Positions 53,441 to 63,194 of a stretch of 64,000 nucleotides of DNA are shown piece by piece. The position numbers were made by a program, and so were the translations under genes. Origin of the DNA: an uncultured Collinsella sp. (GTDB taxonomy: Bacteria > Actinomycetota > Coriobacteriia > Coriobacteriales > Coriobacteriaceae). The stretch is taken from NCBI GenBank assembly GCA_947507155.1, contig CANNOC010000010.1, positions 1-64,000 on the forward strand, read 5' to 3'. A model generated the notes under the pieces. The model was not told the origin of the DNA and did not search any database. It saw only the letters and a program-made list of their open reading frames with translations. The stretch's first letter is position 1; the number at the start of each line of letters is the position of its first letter.

Positions 53441-53488
53441 CCAAAAAGGGACAGGTTTGTTTTGGCAGATTTTATCTGCGAAAACGTT
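53441..53488 (+). repeat. 48-bp dispersed GGGACAGG repeat, copy 3
   Basis: CCAAAAAGGGACAGG start and AAAACGTT end; four or so differences from 6597-6644. It is five bases after the asp23 stop and immediately before a terminator. Confidence 0.8.
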
Positions 53489-53489
53489 A

Positions 53490-53527
53490 AACGGCCGACC
53501 GCGCAAGCAAAAGCGTGGCCGGCCGTT
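53490..53527 (+). terminator. terminator of the amaP-asp23 operon
   Basis: ACGGCCGACC pairs with GGCCGGCCGT (one mismatch) and is followed by TATTTGT. Confidence 0.78.
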
Positions 53528-53645
53528 ATTTGTATGCCCCCCCGATGTAGGCATACCGCTCGTCTAACTAGGGGTTGCAATCGTCGCGTTCCGCGTTACC
53601 CTAATGGGCGCATTGTTTCCAAATTGTTAACGAGGGGTTGCCGTA

Positions 53646-54668
53646 ATGGCCGACGAGCACGAAACAGAAAGCAAGGCATGGGCGATTGAGGCCGCCGCGG
53701 CAGAGGCGGCATCGCGAGCTGCCGAGGAGCTACATCGTCCTCCCGTGGTGCCGATGGAGCGCGTGGTCGATCGCACCGATATCGAGCGCGGCGAGCGTGC
53801 CGGTCAAAAGCGCAGCCAGGAGCCAGGCTTCCCGCGCTTTTTCGCCGAGCTCAATCTGGGTCTGATTCTTACGGCCTTTGCCATCGTTGCGTTTAAAACC
53901 CCTAATCACTTTGCTTTTGGCGGCACCTCGGGCGTGTCGGTCATTCTGTCCACGCTGTTCCCGACCCTGCCCGTCGGTGTCTTTATGTGGATTATCAACG
54001 CGGTTCTCGTCGTCTTGGGCTTTATCTTTTTGGAACGCAAGGCAATCCTGTGGAGCGTCTTCGCCTCGTTTGCGCTGTCCGCCTATGTTTCGCTTTTCGA
54101 GCTCTTTATCCCGACCAGTGTCTCGATGACGGGCGATATGTGGCTCGACCTGTGCTTTGCCGTGATTCTGCCGGCGCTCGGCAGCGCCATCGTCTTTGAT
54201 ATCGGCGCCTCGACGGGCGGCACGGACATCCTCGCTATGATCCTCAAACGCCGTACCACACTCGAGATTGGTCGCGCGCTGTTGCTGGTCGATATCGGCA
54301 TCGTGACCATCGCGGCCTTTTTGTATGGTCCGCGTATCGGTCTGTATTGCGTGCTCGGCCTGTTTGCCAAGACGCTTGTGGTCGACAAGGCCATCGAGAG
54401 CATTCATCTTCGTAAGGTCTGCACGATCATTTGTTCCGAGCCCCTTAAGGTCGAGGAGTTTATCGTCAAGCATCTCAACCGTACGGCGACCATCAGTCGC
54501 GGCTACGGTGCCTTCTCGGGCAAGTGCGTGACGGTGATCATGAGCGTGCTGAGCCGTCGCGAGGCCGTGCAGCTGCGCCGTTATGCGCGCGAGGTCGATC
54601 CGGGTGCCTTTATCACGATCGTCGACAGCTCCGAGATCGTCGGCAAGGGTTTCCGCGGAACGAACTAA
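53646..54668 (+). CDS. YitT-family membrane protein (DUF161/DUF2179)
   Basis: A 340-residue protein. After a ~65-residue charged N-terminus come five helices with the family motif FGGTSGVSVILST and then IVFDIGASTGGTDILAMIL. A soluble C-terminal DUF2179 domain (CTIICSEPLKVEEFIVKHLN and TISRGYGAFSG) ends the protein. YitT homologues are common in Gram-positives with no firm role. The N-terminal charged tail is longer than usual. Confidence 0.87.
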   Translation: MADEHETESKAWAIEAAAAEAASRAAEELHRPPVVPMERVVDRTDIERGERAGQKRSQEPGFPRFFAELNLGLILTAFAIVAFKTPNHFAFGGTSGVSVILSTLFPTLPVGVFMWIINAVLVVLGFIFLERKAILWSVFASFALSAYVSLFELFIPTSVSMTGDMWLDLCFAVILPALGSAIVFDIGASTGGTDILAMILKRRTTLEIGRALLLVDIGIVTIAAFLYGPRIGLYCVLGLFAKTLVVDKAIESIHLRKVCTIICSEPLKVEEFIVKHLNRTATISRGYGAFSGKCVTVIMSVLSRREAVQLRRYAREVDPGAFITIVDSSEIVGKGFRGTN

Positions 54669-54818
54669 CGCGGACGCACTCATCAAACAATCGAAAAGCG
54701 CCTCGCGCGTTGCAAATACGTCATCTAAGAGTATTTGTCCCCACATTGGGCGATAATGATGCCAATGACATCGTTTGCGATCCAGGTGATTCGCTCTAGA
54801 TACGAAGGGATGATTTCG

Positions 54819-56123
54819 ATGTTCTGTTCGCAGTGTGGCGCTCCTATGGGCGATAACGACAAGTTCTGCGGCGTGTGCGGTGCTCCTAATGCTGGTGCTG
54901 TAGCTTCCACCCCTCAGGGTCAGCCTCAGCAATATGTCCCTCAGCCTCCCATGAGCGCGTCCAAGGGCTGTGTGGCTCAGGCGTTTGAGGATATGACCAA
55001 GACTCCGGGCGTGCTGCAGCGCGTGTGCCAGATCGCTTTTTTGCCGGCGCTTATCTGTGTCGTGTCGGTGCTCGTGCTGTTCATCCCCGTTATCGGCGGT
55101 ATTGCGGCTGCCATCGGCTTTTTGGCTGCCTACGTGGCGAGCGTATGCGGTTCGGGCTTTGGCATCGAGTGGGGTCGCGATCTGTCGCTTAAGATCGATG
55201 ACGGCATGGATCGTCCGTTGATGCGTTCCACGTCGTTTGGCCTCGGAGTCTTTTCGAGCGTTATCTCGGTCGTGCTCGAGGTTATCGCTGCCATTCCCGT
55301 GATCGGTGTAGTGCTTTCGCTGGTGGAGGGCGTGGTAATTGGCGCGGCGGGCTCGTATTCGTATTACGGCTCTTATGCGCTCGAGGCTGCGCTGTTTGGC
55401 TCGCTTGGCTTGCTCGTTCTGGCTATGATTGCCACGGCGGTCCTGGGGGTCTTCTTTAAGATGTTCGCCGACATTGCCGTGATGCACTTTGCGGTGACCG
55501 GTCGCGTCGAGAGCGCGTTTTCGCTCGATAAGGTTTGGGCGGCCTTTAAGAACAACAAGACCAAGCTGTTCTGCGCTTCGTTCCTCCCCGAGTTTTTGAC
55601 GGGCTTGGTCGCCAACGTTGTCACATGGATCTTGACGGTTGTCTTTGGCGCCATTGCCTCTGTCGGTATGTATAGCTACTACTATCGTCCTACGGGTATT
55701 GAGGCGATTGTTACCGGCGGTGGCATCACGCTTGTACTGTTCCTGGTGCTGATCGCGTTCGTCACCGTATTTCTTACGGTCTTTGGCAAGATGCTCAAGC
55801 ACCGTGCCGTTGGCTATTGGGTTGCACGTTATGCAAGCGAGTGGGCCGACGAGGACAAGGACGACGTCCTGACTTTTGTATTGCCCTTCGAGAAGAAGTC
55901 CGCTCCCTCGGGTTACAGCGCTCCGGATGTCGCGCCTGAGCCCGAGCCCAAGCCTGAGTCGGCACCTGCACCCGAGACCGCGTCTGCGCCCGAGCCCGAG
56001 CCCGAGCCTGAGCCGGCGCCTGTGCCTGAGCCGGAGCCGACACCTGCACCTGAGCCGGCGCCCGCGCCCGAGCCTGAGCCTGAGCCTGAGCCAAGTTCCG
56101 ACGAGGACCCTCAGGACGAGTAG
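54819..56123 (+). CDS. zinc-ribbon membrane protein with Pro-Glu-rich tail
   Basis: A 434-residue protein from ATG 54819 (AAGGGA nearby; ATG 54810 is also possible). The N-terminal zinc ribbon is [21 protein letters not shown] Gln/Pro linker follows, then a DUF4013-like membrane region with about six helices containing [20 protein letters not shown]. The C-terminal ~65 residues are almost all Pro, Glu and Ala in PEPEP-type repeats, ending in SSDEDPQDE. The tail is encoded by imperfect GAGCCTGAGCC repeats that could vary by slippage. The molecular role is unknown. Confidence 0.72.
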   Translation: MFCSQCGAPMGDNDKFCGVCGAPNAGAVASTPQGQPQQYVPQPPMSASKGCVAQAFEDMTKTPGVLQRVCQIAFLPALICVVSVLVLFIPVIGGIAAAIGFLAAYVASVCGSGFGIEWGRDLSLKIDDGMDRPLMRSTSFGLGVFSSVISVVLEVIAAIPVIGVVLSLVEGVVIGAAGSYSYYGSYALEAALFGSLGLLVLAMIATAVLGVFFKMFADIAVMHFAVTGRVESAFSLDKVWAAFKNNKTKLFCASFLPEFLTGLVANVVTWILTVVFGAIASVGMYSYYYRPTGIEAIVTGGGITLVLFLVLIAFVTVFLTVFGKMLKHRAVGYWVARYASEWADEDKDDVLTFVLPFEKKSAPSGYSAPDVAPEPEPKPESAPAPETASAPEPEPEPEPAPVPEPEPTPAPEPAPAPEPEPEPEPSSDEDPQDE

Positions 56124-56173
56124 CCATGCCGCCTGCCATTTGGGGACGGGGTAGAAATAGCGCTTGACAAATG

Positions 56174-56209
56174 AGCGGGGGCGGACGTTTCGACACGTCC
56201 GCCCCCGCT
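56174..56209. terminator. bidirectional terminator between convergent genes
   Basis: AGCGGGGGCGGACGT pairs exactly with ACGTCCGCCCCCGCT around TTCGAC. It is followed by TTTGCTTT on the plus strand. It serves the zinc-ribbon gene and the M20 gene. Confidence 0.85.
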
Positions 56210-56245
56210 TTGCTTTAGCCAGGTTGTTATGGATGGGTGTGACGA

Positions 56246-57709
56246 TTACTCGTCGTGCTTATCCTCGTGACGAGCGGCGGCGCGGGCTTCGTGGATGCCC
56301 TTGATTGCGGCATGGCGAGCCGTGCGGGCATCATGGATGGCGTCGCGAGCCTCGGCGGTCGTCGCCTTGGCAGAGCGTAACTTGGCGGCCAGATCGGGGT
56401 TGGTTTCGGCGACCGCGGTGATCGCGGGACCGTCGAGCTCCTCTTGCGTGGGCTCGGCCAAAAAGTCGATAGCATACTGGGCTGCCACCATGGAGCCCTT
56501 GGCCAGCACGCTCTCGTCGATCTTGTAAAAGCAGGAATGTTGGGCGTACGTGGCGCCAATCTTGGGGTTGCGCGTACCTACAAAGGCGAGCACGCCCGGT
56601 ACGCGGCGCAGGTACTCCGAAAAATCCTCGCCCGAAAGCGTGCCGCGATAATGGCCTTGACCGGCGGGACCCAGACACTTAATTACAGCCTGACGGCAGC
56701 GCTCGCTCGAGCCCGCGTCGTTTTCGACCTTGTAGTTGGCGATGGTGTAGTCGGTGAGCTCTGCCTCGGCGCCCAAGGCGGCCGCGGTATGCTCCACGAT
56801 GCGGCGCATAAGTTCCGGCATTTCCTCGTGGGTTGAATTTCCGTAGGTGCGCACCGTGCCGGCGAGGTAGGCCGTGCCGGCGATAACGTTGCGCGCGGTG
56901 CCGCCATGCAGCTCGCCGACGGTGATGACGGCCGGCTCGTAGGGGCTTATCTCGCGCGAGACGATGGTCTGCAGGGCGTTGACAATCTCGGCGGCAACCA
57001 TAACGGCGTCGTGGCCGCGCTGGGGCATGGCGCCGTGGCACGAGGTACCGCGGACATCGATGCGGAACCAGTCGGTATTGGCCATGCGCGGGCCGGGCTC
57101 GCAGCTTACGGTGCCGGCGTCGACCTCGCTCCAGATGTGCGCGGCGTAGGCACCATCGACGCCGTCGAGCACGCCCGTGCCGATCATGAGTTTGGCGCCT
57201 TGGCCGTTTTCCTCACTGGGCTGGAAGACGATGCGGACCTCGCCGTGGATGTCGTCTGTCATATGGCGCAGAATCTGCAGCGTGCCGAGCATCATGGCGA
57301 TGTGGCAGTCGTGGCCGCAGGCGTGCATGCAGCCCTCGTTGACGCTGGAGAAATCCTCGCCGGTCTGCTCGGTGACGGGCAGGGCGTCGATATCCGCACG
57401 CAGCAGGATGCGGCGGCGCGGCGTGCCGTCCTCGCGATAGGCGTCGGGCGCGGTGCCGCGAAGGGTCGCCACCAGGCCCGTCTTAAGGGGACGCTCGTAG
57501 GGGATATTCATGGCGTCGAGCTGGTTGGCGATGTCAGAAGTCGTGCGCTCTTCGGCGAGGCTCAGCTCCGGGTGCTTATGGAAGTGCCGACGCTGCTTAA
57601 TGATGTAGGGTTCAAACTCGGCGGCGATATCTTGGATGGCTGCGGTGACGTCGTCAGCCGCGCGAGCCTCGGTCGCCGCCATAATCTGCTGTGCCTTGGT
57701 CTTCGTCAT
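56246..57709 (-). CDS. M20-family amidohydrolase
   Basis: A 487-residue metallohydrolase. The start at 57709 is set by AAGGAG. Motifs are HFHKHPELSLAEERT, CMHACGHDCHIAMMLG (metal and catalytic His/Asp) and VFQPSEENGQGAKLM (catalytic Glu), with MPQRGHDAVMVA in the lid domain. These enzymes cleave N-acyl amino acids, hippurate or indole conjugates. The last ~70 residues are Ala/Glu/Arg-rich (ATTAEARDAIHDARTARHAA), an extension that normal M20 proteins of ~390 residues lack. The gene is divergent from the YtcJ-like gene. Confidence 0.88.
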   Translation of the reverse strand: MTKTKAQQIMAATEARAADDVTAAIQDIAAEFEPYIIKQRRHFHKHPELSLAEERTTSDIANQLDAMNIPYERPLKTGLVATLRGTAPDAYREDGTPRRRILLRADIDALPVTEQTGEDFSSVNEGCMHACGHDCHIAMMLGTLQILRHMTDDIHGEVRIVFQPSEENGQGAKLMIGTGVLDGVDGAYAAHIWSEVDAGTVSCEPGPRMANTDWFRIDVRGTSCHGAMPQRGHDAVMVAAEIVNALQTIVSREISPYEPAVITVGELHGGTARNVIAGTAYLAGTVRTYGNSTHEEMPELMRRIVEHTAAALGAEAELTDYTIANYKVENDAGSSERCRQAVIKCLGPAGQGHYRGTLSGEDFSEYLRRVPGVLAFVGTRNPKIGATYAQHSCFYKIDESVLAKGSMVAAQYAIDFLAEPTQEELDGPAITAVAETNPDLAAKLRSAKATTAEARDAIHDARTARHAAIKGIHEARAAARHEDKHDE

Positions 57710-57877
57710 GGTCGATTTGCTCCTTGCTGGGTTGATCGCAAAATCGTACAGGCTCTCTCCAGTATGCCACCTGCCGCTAGGGCTGGTAAAGTTGCCGTTT
57801 GCCGCTTGGGGTTTTGTTGCAAGGGCGGGGGAGTACACTCGGGGGTGTTGAATTTCCTGCCAGAGATGGGGATGCCC

Positions 57878-59515
57878 ATGCAACATATCGATCGGATTAT
57901 CCGCTCCAAGAACGTCTTTACCGCGCAAGACGGCATCGATACCGCCCGCGAGCTGGCGATTGCCATCGCAGGCGACCGTATCGTCGCAGTCGGTGCGCCC
58001 GATGACGTGATCGCCGCCGCGCCTGCCGCTACGCCGGTGGTCGATTACGGCGAGCAGTTTGTCTGCCCCGGTTTCCATGACGCGCACCTGCACTTCTTCC
58101 ATACCTCGGTTGGCTCCTCACCTTATATGCTCATGGATATGGGCACGTCAGAGGCGGCGCTGGTGCAGCACGCGCTCGAGTTTTCCCAGGATCTGCCTAG
58201 TGACGCTTGGGTTGTGACGCAGGGCTGGCGCGATTACCGTTGGGATCCGCCCGAGCATCCTACCAAGGCGTCGCTCGATGCGGCATTCCCCGATCGTCCC
58301 TGCGTTATGTATTCGGGCGACGGGCACACGCTTTGGCTCAACAGCCGCGCACTCGAGGCGCTCGGCGTCACTCGCGACAGCGAGCCGCCAGCGGGCGGCA
58401 GTTACGACAAGGATGCAAACGGCGAACTCACGGGCATTGCTCACGAGGCGGCTGCCATGCAGCTGCTACCGCGCTGCCTTGAGTGGCTGGGGGAGGATCG
58501 CATCGCAAGCGCTTACGCCGATCAAATGAGGCGTATGGCCGAGCAGGGCATCACCTCGATCTGCGATATGTCGCTCATGCCCATGCCGGGCTGCGATTTT
58601 ATCCGCGACGACGTCTACGACAAACTGCAGGCAGCCGGCAAGCTGGGCATCCGAGCCCATCTGTTCCCCACGCTGCTGGATGACCAGTCGCGCTTGGAAG
58701 AGTTGCAGACCCGCTACGCGAACAACGCGCTGCTCTCGGCGCCTGGTTTTAAGCAGTTTTTCGACGGCGTGTCGAGCGAACACACGGCCTATCTCACCGA
58801 GCCCTATACCAACCTGCGCTTCCCGGGCGACCAGGGCCGTCTGACGGTTCCTGCCGAGCGTATGCGCAAGCTGGTCCTCGCTGCCGCGGAGCGCGGTCAC
58901 ACCGTGCGCATCCACGTCATCGGCGACGGTGCCATCCATGCCGCGCTCGATATCTTTGAGGAGGCCGCGGAACTGTACGGCCTGCCCCAGCACGGCCATA
59001 ACACGCTCGAGCATCTGGAGAACCTCTTGCCCGAGGACATCGATCGTCTACGCAAGCTTAACGTCGTTGCCTCGAGCCAGCCCTGTCACATTACACTCGA
59101 CCCGGGTGGACCGGAGCGCGACCTGGGCCTGGAGCGCAGCCGCATCATGTGGCCGTTCGCAACCTATAAGCAGCGCGGCATTCGACAAGCCTTCGGCACC
59201 GATAGCCCCATCACAGCTGTTACAAGCATGAACGTGCTCTACACGGCTATCACGCGCCAGGACCCCAAAAGCCACTGGCCCGAGGGCGGCTGGCTGCCGA
59301 GCGAGCGCATCGATGCAGCAACAGCCCTGCGCAACTACACCCTGGGCAGCGCGTACGCAGCGGGCGACGAGCAAAACCTCGGCAGCTTGGAGCCCGGCAA
59401 GTATGCCGACCTGGTAGTCCTGGACCAAAACCCGCTCACCGTTGACCCCCAAGAACTGCAAGCCACCAAGGTTCAGGCCACCTACCTGGCAGGTAACTTG
59501 ATTTACGAGCGCTAA
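57878..59515 (+). CDS. YtcJ-like metal-dependent amidohydrolase
   Basis: A 545-residue enzyme of the Amidohydro_3 group. In-frame ATGs lie at 57866, 57872 and 57878; I use 57878 because of GGGG upstream. Metal-binding motifs are FHDAHLHFF near the N-terminus, then IHVIGDGAIHAALD, then HNTLEHLENL, and FGTDSPITAVTSMNVLYTAI with the metal Asp. The final block ends ATYLAGNLIYER. The family hydrolyses amides or exocyclic amines. The substrate is unknown. Confidence 0.85.
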   Translation: MQHIDRIIRSKNVFTAQDGIDTARELAIAIAGDRIVAVGAPDDVIAAAPAATPVVDYGEQFVCPGFHDAHLHFFHTSVGSSPYMLMDMGTSEAALVQHALEFSQDLPSDAWVVTQGWRDYRWDPPEHPTKASLDAAFPDRPCVMYSGDGHTLWLNSRALEALGVTRDSEPPAGGSYDKDANGELTGIAHEAAAMQLLPRCLEWLGEDRIASAYADQMRRMAEQGITSICDMSLMPMPGCDFIRDDVYDKLQAAGKLGIRAHLFPTLLDDQSRLEELQTRYANNALLSAPGFKQFFDGVSSEHTAYLTEPYTNLRFPGDQGRLTVPAERMRKLVLAAAERGHTVRIHVIGDGAIHAALDIFEEAAELYGLPQHGHNTLEHLENLLPEDIDRLRKLNVVASSQPCHITLDPGGPERDLGLERSRIMWPFATYKQRGIRQAFGTDSPITAVTSMNVLYTAITRQDPKSHWPEGGWLPSERIDAATALRNYTLGSAYAAGDEQNLGSLEPGKYADLVVLDQNPLTVDPQELQATKVQATYLAGNLIYER

Positions 59516-59532
59516 CCCCACATCCACACCTC

Positions 59533-59599
59533 AGTTGCGGTGAAATAGTCCCTAAAATCGGCCTTCAAGCCCAAAAACAGGAACTATTCCACCGCAACT
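59533..59599. repeat. palindromic hairpin after the amidohydrolase gene
   Basis: AGTTGCGGTGAAATAGTCCC at 59533 returns as AGGAACTATTCCACCGCAAC from 59579 with two mismatches. No T-run follows. The gap 59516-60008 holds this and the next element and no gene. Confidence 0.7.
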
Positions 59600-59703
59600 T
59601 AAAAGAGCGCGTCCCAACAACGTGCCCCTATCTTGTGCATTCCATCCGCATCGCCATTTTGCTGCACTGACTTCTCTGAATTCCGGGCCCTAGTTAGTCA
59701 ACC

Positions 59704-59840
59704 TGGCTCCCGGGGCGGACCGGAGGGCATGAAGTTTGTCGCGAGTTCCGCACGCAAAGGAAAGCACTTAATGTGCTTTCCGTCTTGCGCAGGACTGTAG
59801 AGCAGCAAACTTCATGCCCTCCGGTCCGCCCCGGGAGCCA
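59704..59840. repeat. nested 35-bp-arm hairpin upstream of groES
   Basis: Bases 59704-59738 are an exact reverse complement of 59806-59840 (TGGCTCCCGGGGCGGACCGG at the left). Inside, GGAAAGCAC-TTAAT-GTGCTTTCC makes a second stem and the flanks pair partly as well, so nearly the whole 137 bases can fold. It is a long inverted-repeat element of unknown type. Confidence 0.85.
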
Positions 59841-60008
59841 CTTCTAAGTTATCCCCCGGCATTCAGAAAATCTAAGTGCCAAAAAATAAGATTTTTTGAC
59901 TCCGTGTTGTATAACCCGCCATTCGTGGGTACCATTCAACGCGTACGCAAACAAAAAAGGGTTAATTCGCGTGGTATAACCGCGCGGCCCAAAAAGGAGG
60001 AGACAAGC

Positions 60009-60302
60009 ATGTCGTCTTTGAAGCCGCTTGCAGATCGTGTTCTGGTCAAGCCCGACGAGGCCGAGCAGAAGACCGCTTCTGGTCTGTATATCGCCAGCAA
60101 CGCTCAGGAGAAGCCGCAGCGCGGCACCATCGTTGCCGTGGGCGCCGGCAAGGTCAACGACAAGGGTGAGCGCATCCCCATGGACGTCAAGGTTGGCGAC
60201 GTTGTCATCTACGGTAAGTTCGGTGGCAACGAGGTCAAGGTCGACGGCGAGAAGTATCTGCTGATGCGCGCCGACGACATCTACGCTGTCGTCGAGGCCT
60301 AG
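60009..60302 (+). CDS. groES: co-chaperonin GroES
   Basis: A 97-residue protein: LKPLADRVLVKPDEAEQKTA, the mobile loop SGLYIASNAQEKPQRG, then YGKFGGNEVKVDGEKYLL. The start follows AAAGGAGGAG. It caps the GroEL ring. No CIRCE or HAIR repeat can be seen in the region upstream, so the heat-shock control is not obvious. TATAAC-type -10 boxes lie at about 59910 and 59975 with no convincing -35. Confidence 0.97.
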   Translation: MSSLKPLADRVLVKPDEAEQKTASGLYIASNAQEKPQRGTIVAVGAGKVNDKGERIPMDVKVGDVVIYGKFGGNEVKVDGEKYLLMRADDIYAVVEA

Positions 60303-60320
60303 TCTCGTCAGAATCTCTGA

Positions 60321-62036
<1,716 letters not shown>

Positions 62037-62062
62037 GGCCGACAAGGTCTAGAAATCCCACC

Positions 62063-62207
62063 GGGGATCCGGGGGCGTGACGGGGGTTTCTCTCCGGAAC
62101 GTCCTCGGACATGCAAAGAGGCTCCGCATCGCGCTTCGCGCTGCGGAGCCTCTTTGCGTCCTGCGGAATGTTCCGGAGAGAAACCCCCGTCACGCCCCCG
62201 GATCCCC
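62063..62207. repeat. nested 38-bp-arm hairpin downstream of groEL
   Basis: Bases 62063-62100 are an exact reverse complement of 62170-62207. Inside, GCAAAGAGGCTCCGC and its complement (62113-62127 and 62143-62157) form a second stem with a GC-rich loop. The outer sequence resembles that of the element at 59704 (a GGnTCC start and a GGGGGCG-type core). No T-run follows. Confidence 0.85.
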
Positions 62208-62372
62208 TGCGTTTACGGCCTTGAGGTCGGCGTGGGCGGAGATCGTGGCTGATGGGGATACATGTCCCGGTCGCTGTTTCGCGCTTTGCGCGAAAGGCGC
62301 GTTACTTTGGGATGGGTGGGGAACGTGGTTGTTGCGGCAACTGATCCCCGCCATAAATTACCCTCGGCATAC

Positions 62373-62400
62373 TTGCGCGAAAACCTGCCCGTGCTACACT
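62373..62400 (+). promoter_or_regulatory. promoter of the FMN-riboswitch transcript
   Basis: TTGCGC (62373-62378) and TACACT (62395-62400) are separated by 16 bases, a few bases before the riboswitch begins. The position fits the start of the riboflavin transport transcript. Confidence 0.55.
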
Positions 62401-62412
62401 TGCAATTGCTGT

Positions 62413-62586
62413 TTCAGGGCGGGGTGAAATTCCCCACTGGCGGTAAATCGGGCGGTGCCAAAGGGGTGCCGTGGCGCAGGCGAGGTGTCTGCGACCGTGC
62501 CGATGAGTCCGCGACCCGTGCGTGTGTTGGTTCGCACGCCGGCTGAACTGGTGAGATCCCAGTACCAACGGTTAGAGTCCGGATGA
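62413..62586 (+). ncRNA. FMN riboswitch (RFN element)
   Basis: The conserved segments are present in order: CAGGGCGGGGTGAAATTCCC, ACTGGCGGTAAA, AGTCCGCGACCCG, CTGAACTGGTGAGATCCCAG, and GTTAGAGTCCGGATGAAAG at the end. FMN binding normally turns off riboflavin transport or synthesis genes. Because the element ends 18 bases before the ribU start, control is probably by blocking translation; no terminator hairpin is visible between them. Confidence 0.95.
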
Positions 62587-62603
62587 AAGAGGCAGGTGAT
62601 CTT

Positions 62604-63194
62604 ATGTCTGAACAGTCGCAGCATATCCATTTTGAGAACACGAATAGGTGGAGCACCAAACAGCTCGTTACCATGGCGTTGATGTGCGCCTTGGGCGCCC
62701 TGTTTATGTACGTGCAGCTGCCCATTCTTCCTTCGGCGCCGTTTTTGACCTATGACCCGTCGCTGGTGCCGGCGATGGTGTGCGGATTTGCGTATGGCCC
62801 CGGTGCTGGTACCGCTGTTGCCGCTATGGCGATCGTTATTCATGCGCTCACTACGGGTGACTGGGTCGGCGCGCTTATGAATCTGGTTGCCACGCTGGGC
62901 TACATTCTGCCCGCGGCTATTGTCTACCAGAAGATGCATACCTATAAGGGTGCCGTGATTGGCCTGGTGCTCGGCGTTATTGCTGCTACGGCGTTGTCTA
63001 TGGTCGCAAACCTTACCATTGGCGTATGGTTCTGGTATGGCTCGGTCGATGTGATCGCCCCACTCATGATTCCTGCCGTGCTGCCGTTCAACCTTATCAA
63101 GACCGTGCTCAACTCGGTGTTGACGCTCGCGGTGTACAAGGCGGTCTCTAATCTCATCACGCCCAAGAAGGACCAGGTCAAAGGCCGCGCATGA
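62604..63194 (+). CDS. ribU: ECF-transporter riboflavin-binding S-component
   Basis: A 196-residue membrane protein from ATG 62604 (AGAGGCAGG upstream; an ATG at 62583 is inside the riboswitch). About six helices with KQLVTMALMCALGALFMYVQ, then LPSAPFLTYDPSLVPAMVCG, the typical RibU region, and GAGTAVAAMAIVIHALT later. It captures riboflavin for import together with the energising module. The ATPase gene overlaps by four bases (ATGA), and the FMN riboswitch upstream confirms the vitamin. Confidence 0.93.
   Translation: MSEQSQHIHFENTNRWSTKQLVTMALMCALGALFMYVQLPILPSAPFLTYDPSLVPAMVCGFAYGPGAGTAVAAMAIVIHALTTGDWVGALMNLVATLGYILPAAIVYQKMHTYKGAVIGLVLGVIAATALSMVANLTIGVWFWYGSVDVIAPLMIPAVLPFNLIKTVLNSVLTLAVYKAVSNLITPKKDQVKGRA

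Noticed and set aside
53730..55802. 690-codon open frame opposite the YitT and zinc-ribbon genes
   Set aside because: Spans two real genes and an intergenic gap, with His/Arg/Asp-rich composition typical of antisense reading.
56906..57865. Upstream extension of the YtcJ-like gene
   Set aside because: It runs antisense through the M20 gene. The family starts near 57878.
59850..60008. CIRCE or HAIR heat-shock operator before groES
   Set aside because: Neither TTAGCACTC-N9-GAGTGCTAA nor CTTGAGT-N7-ACTCAAG is present.
62037..62412. Small open frames in the groEL-ribU gap
   Set aside because: They arise from the long hairpin and show no conserved residues.
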